From: Alphaproteobacteria bacterium
GTDB taxonomy: Bacteria; Pseudomonadota; Alphaproteobacteria; Micavibrionales; Micavibrionaceae
Reading direction: 5' to 3'
Length of the DNA stretch: 8,765 nt
Assembly (NCBI GenBank): GCA_020442505.1
Contig: JAGRJZ010000134.1
Coordinates: 1 to 8,765 of the forward strand
The notes under the pieces are model-generated. The model saw nothing but the letters and a program-made list of their open reading frames with translations. It was not told the DNA's origin and did no database searches. Positions 1 through 6,697 of the stretch are shown in pieces (the stretch's first letter is position 1; every line of letters starts with the position of its first letter). The translations under genes were made by a program, and so were the position numbers.

Positions 1-1
1 T

Positions 2-658
2 ACGGTCGTTCTGGGCGATTCCCATGCCATGAATCTGTATAACATTTTCGCTAAATCGGGTGTGTTTCCATTTCTGGTGGGGATATCTCAGGGCGGTTGT
101 CGCCCCCATGATAACAAGGCCGGTTGTCACTATGACGGATTCGACGCTTTCGCAGCGATGCATAAAGGGCTTTTTTCCCGGATCGTCTTCCACCAGTCCG
201 GGTCGTATTTTATCAAAGACGGACAAGGCCACGTTGATTCCCAAAAAGCTTTTCTCGGCTCCTTTGACAGTTTTGCAACGGATGATGTTTTGAAAGTCAT
301 CTCCTATCTTGAAAAGCTGAAAACCCTCTCCGGCACGAGTGTTCTATGGATAGGGCCCTTCGTCGAATATCGCTATAACCCACAGGAAGTCCTCGAAAAT
401 CCCGGGGCGGTCCGTATCAGACCTGAATCTGTCGTTCTTTTTAACGCCCTTGAAAAGCAGATCAAAGCGCTTGTCGAAGAACAAGGATTTAAGGAATACA
501 GATCGTTCGATACGATTTTTACGGTTCCTGCCGCGGCCATGATCGGAGAATGTTTTGTGTACAAAGACAGCAACCATTTTAGCCTTTGCGGTGAAGATTT
601 TGTAGCATCGAGATCTGTTGAGGCGCTCACGCAGATACGCGACCAAATAGGCAAATAA
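2..658 (+). CDS. Acyltransferase C-terminal SGNH domain, 5' end outside window (OafA/YrhL-type O-acyltransferase)
   Basis: Only the last 218 codons are in the window, and the reading frame is open from base 2. The visible part looks like the periplasmic SGNH domain that follows the membrane acyltransferase-3 domain in OafA/YrhL-type enzymes, which move acetyl or other acyl groups onto O-antigen or other surface glycans. It opens with V-L-G-D-S-H (nucleophile Ser codon at 20-22), which is SGNH block I. It closes with D-S-N-H-F-S (Asp codon 566-568, His codon 575-577), the block V Asp-x-x-His pair. V-L-W-I-G-P-F-V-E-Y in the middle suits the strand carrying block III. No membrane segment is visible, so the membrane half, if present, lies upstream. 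The end appears natural. Base composition is more A+T-rich than the genes to the right, which suggests a separate origin. The acceptor sugar is unknown. A stand-alone SGNH hydrolase is the alternative. Confidence 0.75.
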   Translation, partial: TVVLGDSHAMNLYNIFAKSGVFPFLVGISQGGCRPHDNKAGCHYDGFDAFAAMHKGLFSRIVFHQSGSYFIKDGQGHVDSQKAFLGSFDSFATDDVLKVISYLEKLKTLSGTSVLWIGPFVEYRYNPQEVLENPGAVRIRPESVVLFNALEKQIKALVEEQGFKEYRSFDTIFTVPAAAMIGECFVYKDSNHFSLCGEDFVASRSVEALTQIRDQIGK

Positions 659-692
659 TATAGCCGAACATAATGTTGATTATACTGAGGGA

Positions 693-767
693 ATGGCATA
701 TTCGATAGATTTCCGCCGTAAAGTCTTGTCCGTTCGCGAGCAGGAAGGGCCTACAATAGCGCAGGTA
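693..767 (+). pseudogene. IS630-family transposase, N-terminal fragment only
   Basis: The first 25 codons, beginning M-A-Y-S-I-D-F-R-R-K-V-L and ending in T-I-A-Q-V, match my recollection of the N-terminus of IS630-family transposases, where this stretch starts a helix-turn-helix DNA-binding domain. The expected continuation (an R-F-G-V type turn and a recognition helix) is missing. After about base 767 the frame runs antisense through the end of the neighbouring hydroxylase gene until a stop at 965, and that part has no transposase likeness. A short GAGG lies just before the ATG. No downstream half, DDE catalytic domain or partner inverted repeat is seen in the window. This is therefore a dead remnant left by a deletion or recombination, not a working gene. 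The family call rests on 25 residues. Confidence 0.65.
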
Positions 768-769
768 TA

Positions 770-1993
770 TCAATCCTGGAAAATGAAGCGACTGTCGCCC
801 ATGGCCTGTTTCATAAAAAAGCGCTTGGCAAATGGCAAGCGGTCCACGGCGCGTAACCCCATCTTGCGGGCGAGGGCGACCGGCGGCACGGCGTTTGAAA
901 ACAGGCGCACGAAAAAATCCGTCGTCCCCATCATCGCCATATTATCGACGCGGCGCGCGCGCTGATAGTCCTGCAACAACGAATCAGCCCCCGGGTCTTT
1001 TCCGGCCGCGACCGCGGCGGGAATCAAGCGTCCCAAAAGCGCGACGTCGCGATAGCCAAGATTGAGACCCTGCCCCGCAATCGGGTGCATGCCGTGCGCG
1101 GCGTCGGCAATCAAGGCCATACGCGGCGCGACGTAGTCGTGCGCATGTACGAAGTTCAGCGGAAAGCAAAACCGTTTTCCCAAAAATTTGACCCTCCCGT
1201 AGCGTGCGGGAAAACGGGCCTGAAGCGCCGCGTTGAACGTATCTTCGTCCCATGTCATGGGCGCCGGTGTGCGGCCCGGACGAATATGCTGCGCCCATAC
1301 CACGGAAGAACGATGCAGGCCATCCGGCGTGTCGGTCATCGGTAAGATCGCGAAAGGACCACTTTCCCGAAAATTTTCGAGGGCGATATAATCGTGCGGG
1401 TTTTCGTGCGTGACGGTACAAACGAGCGCCGTTTGATTGTAATCCCATCCCCGCGTGCCGATGCCCATAAGGTCTCTGATCCTGGATTGTCGTCCGTCCG
1501 CGCCAATCACCAAAGGAGCTGAGAAGCGGCGACCGTCCTCCAAAACAACGGTGACTTGATGATCTTCCCGGACGAAATCAACGACCGCCGCCTCCGTAAT
1601 ATGTTGCGCAGTATTCAGCGTTTCCAAACGAGCGAAAAGTGCTTTGCGGATCAGCACCAGATCCACAATCCATCCGAAGGCGTCGGCCTGTGTCTCTTGC
1701 GCCTGGAAGGTCAGCAAAACAGGCGAGTCGCCGTCTGTGATGTCGATTTGTTCGATCGGGCAGGCCCGGGGCGCAAGCACCTCCCACACGCCCGCCCGGT
1801 CCAAAACCTTTTGGGAGCCCCAGGAAATCGCCATGGTCCGCCCGTCTTGCGTCAGATCATGCTGCCGGGCGACCGGTTCGCGATCGAGGCTTAGCGTCTT
1901 CACACCTTGATCCGCCAAAAGCGCCGCGAGCGTCATCCCCGCGGGGCCGCCTCCCACGATGATCACGTCCGGATTGAATTTTTTTGCGCGCAT
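770..1993 (-). CDS. UbiH/UbiF/COQ6-family FAD-dependent hydroxylase, ubiquinone biosynthesis
   Basis: A 407-residue flavoprotein monooxygenase of the size usual for the UbiH/UbiF/VisC/COQ6 group, which hydroxylates the aromatic ring of ubiquinone precursors with O2 and NAD(P)H at the inner membrane. The N-terminal Rossmann fold shows I-I-V-G-G-G-P-A-G (Gly14-Gly19). The mid-protein motif G-A-D-G-R-Q-S-R-I-R (164-173) and the second FAD motif A-D-A-A-H-G-M-H-P-I-A-G-Q-G-L-N-L-G (Asp297 in the DAAH core) are intact. The first residue of that motif is Ala where Gly is usual. The ATG at 1993 is preceded by AAGGAA seven bases upstream, so the start is firm. Which ring position it acts on (UbiH, UbiF, UbiI or the alphaproteobacterial UbiL/UbiM types) cannot be told from sequence by eye. 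The last codons after A-M-G differ from the ending I expect and abut the transposase scar. Confidence 0.85.
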   Translation of the reverse strand: MRAKKFNPDVIIVGGGPAGMTLAALLADQGVKTLSLDREPVARQHDLTQDGRTMAISWGSQKVLDRAGVWEVLAPRACPIEQIDITDGDSPVLLTFQAQETQADAFGWIVDLVLIRKALFARLETLNTAQHITEAAVVDFVREDHQVTVVLEDGRRFSAPLVIGADGRQSRIRDLMGIGTRGWDYNQTALVCTVTHENPHDYIALENFRESGPFAILPMTDTPDGLHRSSVVWAQHIRPGRTPAPMTWDEDTFNAALQARFPARYGRVKFLGKRFCFPLNFVHAHDYVAPRMALIADAAHGMHPIAGQGLNLGYRDVALLGRLIPAAVAAGKDPGADSLLQDYQRARRVDNMAMMGTTDFFVRLFSNAVPPVALARKMGLRAVDRLPFAKRFFMKQAMGDSRFIFQD

Positions 1994-2000
1994 GCGGGTT

Positions 2001-2006
2001 TTCCTT
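2001..2006 (-). promoter_or_regulatory. Ribosome binding site for the ubiquinone hydroxylase gene
   Basis: On the minus strand this reads AAGGAA, seven bases before the ATG at 1993. It is one of only two clear Shine-Dalgarno sequences among the gene starts visible in the window, and it fixes this start. Confidence 0.65.
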
Positions 2007-2023
2007 CAAAGACAGTTTGTTTT

Positions 2024-2051
2024 GGTATAGATCATCAGAGCGCGTTATCAA
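2024..2051 (-). promoter_or_regulatory. Candidate sigma-70 promoter for the ubiquinone hydroxylase gene
   Basis: On the minus strand, TTGATA (2046-2051) and TATACC (2024-2029) are separated by 16 bases. Transcription would start near 2017, giving a leader of about 24 bases that contains the AAGGAA ribosome site. This is a consensus match by eye only. Confidence 0.4.
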
Positions 2052-2082
2052 GAAAAATGATTTTTTGCTCCCGTTTTTTGCC

Positions 2083-2838
2083 ATGACAGAAAAAAAACCG
2101 TCAGTTGCGATGATTCTTGCCGCCGGAGAAGGGCGCCGGATGCGGCCGTTGACCGCCGACCGGCCGAAGCCTCTGGTTTCCATCGGCGGGCGTCCGATTC
2201 TGGACCATGCGCTGGGTAAGCTAAAAACAGCCGGCATCGAGCACGTGGTGATAAATCTGCATTATAAAGGCGCTCTGATAGAAGATTATCTCGCGGATCA
2301 TACCCCCCCGGGGATGAGCGTCGCTTTTTCCCGAGAGGAGACGGTTTTAGACACGGGAGGCGGGATAAAAAAAGCCTTGCCTTTGCTGGGGCAGGATCCG
2401 TTTTTCGCGATTAACGGGGACAGTTTCTGGATCGACGGCCCCTCCGTCCCCGCGCTGGACCGGATGGCGGCGGCGTGGAATCCGGATAGGATGGATATGC
2501 TGTTGCTGCTCCAGCCGGTGGACCGGATGCGCTTAACCACAGGGATTGGGGATTACGACAGGGCGCCGAACGGCCGCTTGACCCTCACCCCGGATCATAG
2601 AGGGGGGTTTATGTGGACGAGCATCCGCATCGTTAAGCCCTCTGTGTTCGCCGATACGCCGGCGGGGCCGTTTTCGTTTCTGGAGGTGATGGACCGGGCC
2701 GAGACGGCGGGCCGTCTTTACGGGCTTGTCCATGACGGAGACTGGCACCATCTGAGCACCGCCGCAGACGTGGCGGCTGTCAATCACCACGTGTTCGGGG
2801 GGGCAGGCGTTACCAGTTCTCCTTCAACCAAAGCCTGA
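2083..2838 (+). CDS. murU: MurU-like nucleotidyltransferase (N-acetylmuramate alpha-1-phosphate uridylyltransferase type)
   Basis: A 251-residue sugar-phosphate nucleotidyltransferase. The N-terminus has L-A-A-G-E-G-R-R-M-R-P-L-T followed by R-P-K-P-L (residues 12-31), the nucleotide-binding loop and catalytic Lys of the family. N-G-D-S (111-114) carries the metal-binding Asp113, and V-L-D-T-G-G-G-I-K matches the substrate loop of the MurU/mannose-1-phosphate group. Known MurU makes UDP-MurNAc from MurNAc-1-phosphate in peptidoglycan recycling that bypasses de novo synthesis, working after the kinase AmgK. Size and overall pattern resemble alphaproteobacterial MurU, but no amgK is in the window. 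The usual W-x-H-V-G-T-P near the C-terminus reads W-H-H-L-S-T-A here. I chose the ATG at 2083. The frame is open back to 1984, but that would overlap the neighbour's start and adds 33 unlikely residues. No clear ribosome site precedes it. A GDP-mannose or dTDP-glucose pyrophosphorylase-like role is the alternative. Confidence 0.7.
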   Translation: MTEKKPSVAMILAAGEGRRMRPLTADRPKPLVSIGGRPILDHALGKLKTAGIEHVVINLHYKGALIEDYLADHTPPGMSVAFSREETVLDTGGGIKKALPLLGQDPFFAINGDSFWIDGPSVPALDRMAAAWNPDRMDMLLLLQPVDRMRLTTGIGDYDRAPNGRLTLTPDHRGGFMWTSIRIVKPSVFADTPAGPFSFLEVMDRAETAGRLYGLVHDGDWHHLSTAADVAAVNHHVFGGAGVTSSPSTKA

Positions 2839-4084
2839 CCCTCTCCCAAACGGTTCCCGGTTGAGCCATGCTTATGATCTCGGCAGGCATTTCGTCGCTG
2901 CGCTCGGCAATATAGGTCAAAAGCCCTGCCGTTGTGGCGAAGGCCGGGCCGCTGACCGCGTCGGCCAGGCCGTTAATTCGGATTGGTTTGCCCAGGCGTA
3001 CCTGTTTGTCGAGCACCATCTGGGCCAGATCCCGCAAACCCGCGAGCTGGCTGGCGCCGCCAGTCAAGACCACCCGCCGACCGGCAACCGTGTCCGCGCC
3101 GCTATCCTTTAGCCGCGCCCGGACCATTTCCATGATTTCCTCCAGACGCGGCTGGATAATCCCGACCAGAAGCGAGCGCGGCACATGGTTCGGTTGAATC
3201 GCGCGCTCCTCGCCGATTTGCGGGACGTCGATCATCTCGGTCTCGTCGCTGCTGGCGGCCAGAGCGTGCCCGTAGAGGTTTTTCAGGCGTTCCGCGTCCG
3301 CAACCCCTGTCGTCAGGCCCCGGGCTATGTCGCTGGTAACGTGGATCCCGCCCAGAGGGACCGCATCGGCATAGACAAACGCGCCGCCGGAAAAGACCGC
3401 GAAAGACGTTACGCCGCCGCCCATGTCGATGACCGTGCAACCGAGATCCATTTCATCCTCGACCAGCGCCGAAAGACCCGCCGCGTAGGGCGACAGGCAC
3501 AAGGCCGCGATGTCGAGGTGGGAGCGTTCGATGCAAGTCTCGAAATTTTTGAGCGCGGTGGTTTCGGCCGTGACCAGATGGACCCCGACGCGCAAGGATT
3601 CTCCTACCATACCCCTGGGCTGGCGAACACCCTCTTGCCCGTCCAGCGCGTAGCCGGTCGCGATGGTATGGATCAGTTCGCGCTCCCCCCCCGCGGTTTC
3701 AGCTTCCAGGGCCTGTTTCTGGGCGCGCGCCAAAGCCCGCCTGATGTCGTGATCGGTGACGTCATGGCCGCGTACGTCGATATCGACCGAACTGTTATGC
3801 GACAGGGCATGCACCCCCGGAACGTTGATGATGACTTCCCGCAGGGGATATCCTTTCATCGCGCCGGCCGCCATGTGTTCGGCGGCATGGACGGTTTTGC
3901 GGATCGCTGTCTCCGCGGACTGGAGGTCCACGACCCCCCCGTTTTTGATCCCGGCGCTGGCCTGATGGCCGATACCCAGCACTTCGAATCGCCCTTCTTC
4001 GTCCAGAACGCGGGCGATGAAGCAGGCGATTTTGCTGGAGCCGATATCCAGCGCAGCGATGACGGAACCTTTTGATTTGAACAT
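2810..4084 (-). CDS. ftsA: Cell division protein FtsA
   Basis: An actin-like ATPase that tethers FtsZ filaments to the inner membrane and recruits later divisome proteins. With the ATG at 4084 it has 424 residues, normal for the family. Phosphate-1 motif A-L-D-I-G-S-S-K lies at 11-18. The inserted 1C domain, typical of FtsA in contrast to MreB, follows, with T-D-H-D-I-R-R-A-L-A-R-A. Phosphate-2 motif I-D-M-G-G-G (Asp220) and the adenosine motif L-T-G-G-A-S (from about 340) are present. The C-terminal helix R-V-R-L-W-L-K-E-N-W is the amphipathic membrane-targeting sequence in its alphaproteobacterial form. A second in-frame ATG at 4114 adds ten residues. Neither start has a clear ribosome site, so the start is uncertain. 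The gene normally sits between ftsQ and ftsZ; neither is here. Its last 29 bp overlap the end of the convergent MurU-like gene. Confidence 0.95.
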   Translation of the reverse strand: MFKSKGSVIAALDIGSSKIACFIARVLDEEGRFEVLGIGHQASAGIKNGGVVDLQSAETAIRKTVHAAEHMAAGAMKGYPLREVIINVPGVHALSHNSSVDIDVRGHDVTDHDIRRALARAQKQALEAETAGGERELIHTIATGYALDGQEGVRQPRGMVGESLRVGVHLVTAETTALKNFETCIERSHLDIAALCLSPYAAGLSALVEDEMDLGCTVIDMGGGVTSFAVFSGGAFVYADAVPLGGIHVTSDIARGLTTGVADAERLKNLYGHALAASSDETEMIDVPQIGEERAIQPNHVPRSLLVGIIQPRLEEIMEMVRARLKDSGADTVAGRRVVLTGGASQLAGLRDLAQMVLDKQVRLGKPIRINGLADAVSGPAFATTAGLLTYIAERSDEMPAEIISMAQPGTVWERVRLWLKENW

Positions 4085-4133
4085 AAGCGAATGCAACAGG
4101 GTGGAAGGAGACATTGTTTAGAACAAGACCAAG

Positions 4134-4160
4134 ATTATGAATTCCCGATGCAAAAGGCAA
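4134..4160 (-). promoter_or_regulatory. Weak candidate promoter for ftsA
   Basis: On the minus strand, CATAAT (4134-4139) is preceded by TTGCCT (4155-4160) with a 15-base spacer, shorter than the ideal 17. The start of transcription would be near 4127, upstream of both possible ftsA starts (4114 and 4084). A promoter is needed here if ftsA is a single-gene unit, but the match is only fair. Confidence 0.25.
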
Positions 4161-4201
4161 TGAAAACATGCGCCGATGAATCCTGCTTGCCGGTTGTTTT
4201 C

Positions 4202-4230
4202 TTGCAAAGATCGTCGGAAATCCTTACAGT
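4202..4230 (+). promoter_or_regulatory. Candidate sigma-70 promoter for the U32 gene, implying a leaderless transcript
   Basis: TTGCAA (4202-4207) and TACAGT (4225-4230) are separated by exactly 17 bases. Each box matches four of six consensus positions, including TTG and TA...T. Transcription would begin at about 4236-4238, at the A of the ATG chosen for the U32 gene. No Shine-Dalgarno sequence lies before that ATG, which fits a leaderless mRNA. Confidence 0.4.
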
Positions 4231-4237
4231 TCCGGCC

Positions 4238-5869
4238 ATGAAACATGAAAAACCATCGAAAAACCTGCCGGGACGTTCCGAGCTTTTAATGCCGGCAGGC
4301 TCTCTGGAAACCCTAAAAACCGCTGTTCTCTATGGAGCGGACGCGGTTTATATGGGGACGCCGGATATGTCGATGCGCTCCAAATCGCAATTGACTCTGG
4401 AGGACGTCGTGGAGGGTGTACGTTTTGCACATACGCATGGCGTACGGGTTTATCTCGCGCTGAACGTGATTACCCATAACAAGGACATCGCCCGGTTGCC
4501 GACTTATCTTGAGACCGTACGGGTCGTCGCGCCGGACGGGTTAATCGTCGCCGATCCGGGGGTTTTCGCCTATGTGCGGGAGCACGCGCCCGACATTCCC
4601 CTTCACATTTCGACCCAAGCCAATGTCTGTTCGTGGCTGACGGTCGATTACTGGCAAAAGCAAGGCGCGGATCTGGTCGTCCTGGCGCGGGAGGTGTCTT
4701 TTGCCGAGCTCGAGGAAATCCGCGAAAAATGCCCGGATATCAAGCTGGAAGCCTTCGTCCACGGGGCGATGTGCATGACCTATTCCGGCCGGTGCCTGTT
4801 GTCGAACTATATGGCCGAGCGGGGCGCGAATCAGGGATCTTGCGCGAATTCCTGCCGCTGGGAATATAAAGTCCATCTGAAGCTGAAGGACGGCACGTTG
4901 CAGGAACTGACGATCAACGAGGACAATGCCGGTTTGTTCGATTTCTTTTTGGAGGAAGGCTATCGCCCGGGTGAGTTGCTACCGATCGAGGAGGACCAAA
5001 ACGGCTCTTACATCCTGAACGCCAAGGATTTATGCCTGATGCCCAAGCTGAACGATTATCTGCGCATCGGGGTGGATAGCTTGAAAGTAGAAGGAAGAGG
5101 ACGCAGTCCGTACTACGTAGCAATCAACGCACGCGCCTATCGCGCCGCCATCGACGATTATTACGCCGACCCCCAAGGCTGGCGCCCGCGGCCCTATATG
5201 CGTGAGCTTGAGACGGTCGGGAACCGCGGTTTTTCCCTGGCGTTTCATAACGGGCGCCTGACCAACTATGCCCATAACTACGACGATACGCGGACGCTCG
5301 CGGAATGGGAGTTCGCCGGGAGCATCGCCGCCATTCGGGACGACGCCTTTGTGATCGATGTTAAAAACAAGCTGGAGGCCGGGGACGTTCTGGAGTTCGT
5401 ACCGCCGAGAACGCGGGAGACGATCCTGCTCCGCCTCTACGATTTTCTGCTTGAAAACGGCCAGACCGTGACGGAGGTCCATGCCGGTCGGAAGCAAAGG
5501 CTGGTCGTTCCTTTTACGGCCTTCGATCGTGAAGACCCGGCGCATCTGCAAGCGATTTTGCCCCCGCTCACCGTTATTCGGAAGGAAAAATCGTTGACGC
5601 GGGAAGAATGGGCCCGCCTGAAGCTTGATAAGACGGCCGCTTGGCGCGAACAGGGAAAAAGCACCGACGCGGTCTACGCGACGAACCGGAAGACCCTGTC
5701 CGTTGCGCTGGAGGAAAAGCTGATGGACCGGCGCGCGCGTTCCCCCCGTCTGGGAACCGAGGGGTGTTGCGGGAAGGGATGCAACGGCTGCGCGATTTTC
5801 TGGCACGATCCGTCCTATGCGAAGGCCCGGGCGTTGCTGGCGGAAAAGAAAATCGGGGAAATGCTTTAA
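4238..5869 (+). CDS. trhP: Peptidase U32 family protein, probable TrhP/YegQ-type tRNA hydroxylation enzyme
   Basis: A 543-residue U32-family protein. The signature E-A-F-V-H-G-A-M-C-x6-C-L-L-S is intact, with Cys179 and Cys186, followed by Cys202, Cys206 and Cys266 (in A-K-D-L-C). Four of these probably hold a [4Fe-4S] cluster, as shown for UbiU/UbiV. The family was named for collagenase-like proteases, but studied bacterial members modify RNA (TrhP for 5-hydroxyuridine in tRNA, RlhA for 23S rRNA) or hydroxylate ubiquinone precursors without O2. The part after the cluster, with V-D-S-L-K-V-E-G-R, Y-R-A-A-I-D-D and V-K-N-K-L-E-A-G-D, resembles TrhP. UbiU and UbiV are much shorter. Beyond the usual TrhP end is an extra C-terminal region with C-C-x3-C-x2-C (510-518) near the end. 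The ATG at 4238 comes just before the conserved E-L-L-M-P-A-G. The frame is open back to 4091, but that extension has no family likeness. The family is certain; TrhP is an inference. Confidence 0.8.
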   Translation: MKHEKPSKNLPGRSELLMPAGSLETLKTAVLYGADAVYMGTPDMSMRSKSQLTLEDVVEGVRFAHTHGVRVYLALNVITHNKDIARLPTYLETVRVVAPDGLIVADPGVFAYVREHAPDIPLHISTQANVCSWLTVDYWQKQGADLVVLAREVSFAELEEIREKCPDIKLEAFVHGAMCMTYSGRCLLSNYMAERGANQGSCANSCRWEYKVHLKLKDGTLQELTINEDNAGLFDFFLEEGYRPGELLPIEEDQNGSYILNAKDLCLMPKLNDYLRIGVDSLKVEGRGRSPYYVAINARAYRAAIDDYYADPQGWRPRPYMRELETVGNRGFSLAFHNGRLTNYAHNYDDTRTLAEWEFAGSIAAIRDDAFVIDVKNKLEAGDVLEFVPPRTRETILLRLYDFLLENGQTVTEVHAGRKQRLVVPFTAFDREDPAHLQAILPPLTVIRKEKSLTREEWARLKLDKTAAWREQGKSTDAVYATNRKTLSVALEEKLMDRRARSPRLGTEGCCGKGCNGCAIFWHDPSYAKARALLAEKKIGEML

Positions 5870-5878
5870 CGCCGGATC

Positions 5879-6697
5879 TTAGACCTCCGGTCGCCGCGCC
5901 GCCCCGACCAGGTAGCCGAAAAACGCTCCGATCGCGAGGCTGGCGAGCGTTATGAGGGTTTTGCGGGGCCAGTAAGGTCGCGGACCGGTTGCCGCCGGTT
6001 CGACGACCGTGGCCGCGAACGGCTCCTCCATCGCCAGAATCATCCGGATTTGCTCCTGTTCAAGCAATAACAGGCCGATGGCTTTTTTATGGTCGGGATG
6101 AAGCGTCCGGGCCAGCGCCCCGGTTAGCCATGTGATGCGTTCTGCGTTTCGATTCTGGGTTTCGACCCGGATCGTCCGATCTGCGGCGCCTTGCAACCGG
6201 GTCAGAAGATACGGACCAAAGGCCGGGTCCTGGTGCAGATACACGACCCGCTTCAACGCCGTCATGCCGACCGGTTCGATTTTTATGTTTTTTTGTAAAT
6301 AGGCCGCAAGGCTCTCCGGCGAGGATAAAGACGGTGGTCGTGAAAACCGAAACGGCCGGTCGGCGGCGATTCCGCGTCTGATTTTTTCGTCCGGAAAAAG
6401 CGCGGCGGCTACCGTACGCCCTTGCAGGATGGTATAAAAACGGGTGAAATTGTCAGACGAAGGTTCCTCCGTCCGCCGAGGCGGCGGCCCGCCGCCGCTA
6501 TCCGGAAGAGCTGCGGGGCGAAAGTGCAACGAATTGTCCGCCGCCGGGCCGATCAGCATCGTGGTCTTGTATTGCGGTACGGCAAAGATCAGAAAACCCA
6601 GCGCGATCAAGCCGCCCAGACAGGCCCCGCCGGCCACGAAACCTTTGAGCCGCCAGATATCCTTTAAAACGTCGCCGAGAGTAGGATCATGTCGCAT
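5879..6697 (-). CDS. Wzz-like polysaccharide chain-length determinant (polysaccharide co-polymerase)
   Basis: A 272-residue inner-membrane protein with the Wzz layout: a short cytoplasmic start (L-G-D-V-L-K-D-I-W-R), a first membrane helix at about 18-39, a large periplasmic domain, and a second helix near 246-266. The second helix is preceded by a proline-rich stretch (R-P-Y-W-P-R-K-T-L) typical of the family. Wzz proteins set the length of O-antigen or other Wzy-made chains. There is no C-terminal kinase domain, so it is the Wzz type and not the BY-kinase type. The periplasmic part has a low-complexity Gly-Pro-Arg segment after the first helix. No polymerase, flippase or glycosyltransferase gene is beside it, so it is an orphan within this view. 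An in-frame stop lies a few codons upstream of the ATG at 6697, and no ribosome site is visible. The exact polymer is unknown. Confidence 0.75.
   Translation of the reverse strand: MRHDPTLGDVLKDIWRLKGFVAGGACLGGLIALGFLIFAVPQYKTTMLIGPAADNSLHFRPAALPDSGGGPPPRRTEEPSSDNFTRFYTILQGRTVAAALFPDEKIRRGIAADRPFRFSRPPSLSSPESLAAYLQKNIKIEPVGMTALKRVVYLHQDPAFGPYLLTRLQGAADRTIRVETQNRNAERITWLTGALARTLHPDHKKAIGLLLLEQEQIRMILAMEEPFAATVVEPAATGPRPYWPRKTLITLASLAIGAFFGYLVGAARRPEV

Noticed and set aside
2053..2065. AAAAA-TGA-TTTTT palindrome upstream of the MurU-like gene, considered as a terminator
   Set aside because: The stem would contain only A-U pairs with a three-base loop, and it lies between two divergent genes where no terminator is expected.
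1984..2082. A 33-codon upstream extension of the MurU-like gene
   Set aside because: It overlaps the start of the divergent hydroxylase gene, lies over that gene's probable promoter, and its residues do not resemble the family.
3185..4075. A 296-codon open frame on the plus strand opposite ftsA
   Set aside because: It is fully antisense to a clear FtsA, is rich in Arg, Gly and Asp, and has no recognisable domain. It is a by-product of the G+C-rich codon pattern.
5030..5806. A 258-codon open frame on the minus strand inside the U32 gene
   Set aside because: It is antisense to conserved U32 sequence, with low-complexity composition and no motif.
5870..5895. Possible terminator between the convergent U32 and wzz-like genes (GACC-TCC-GGTC at 5882-5892)
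   Set aside because: A four-pair stem inside the wzz-like coding sequence with no T run on either strand is too weak to call.
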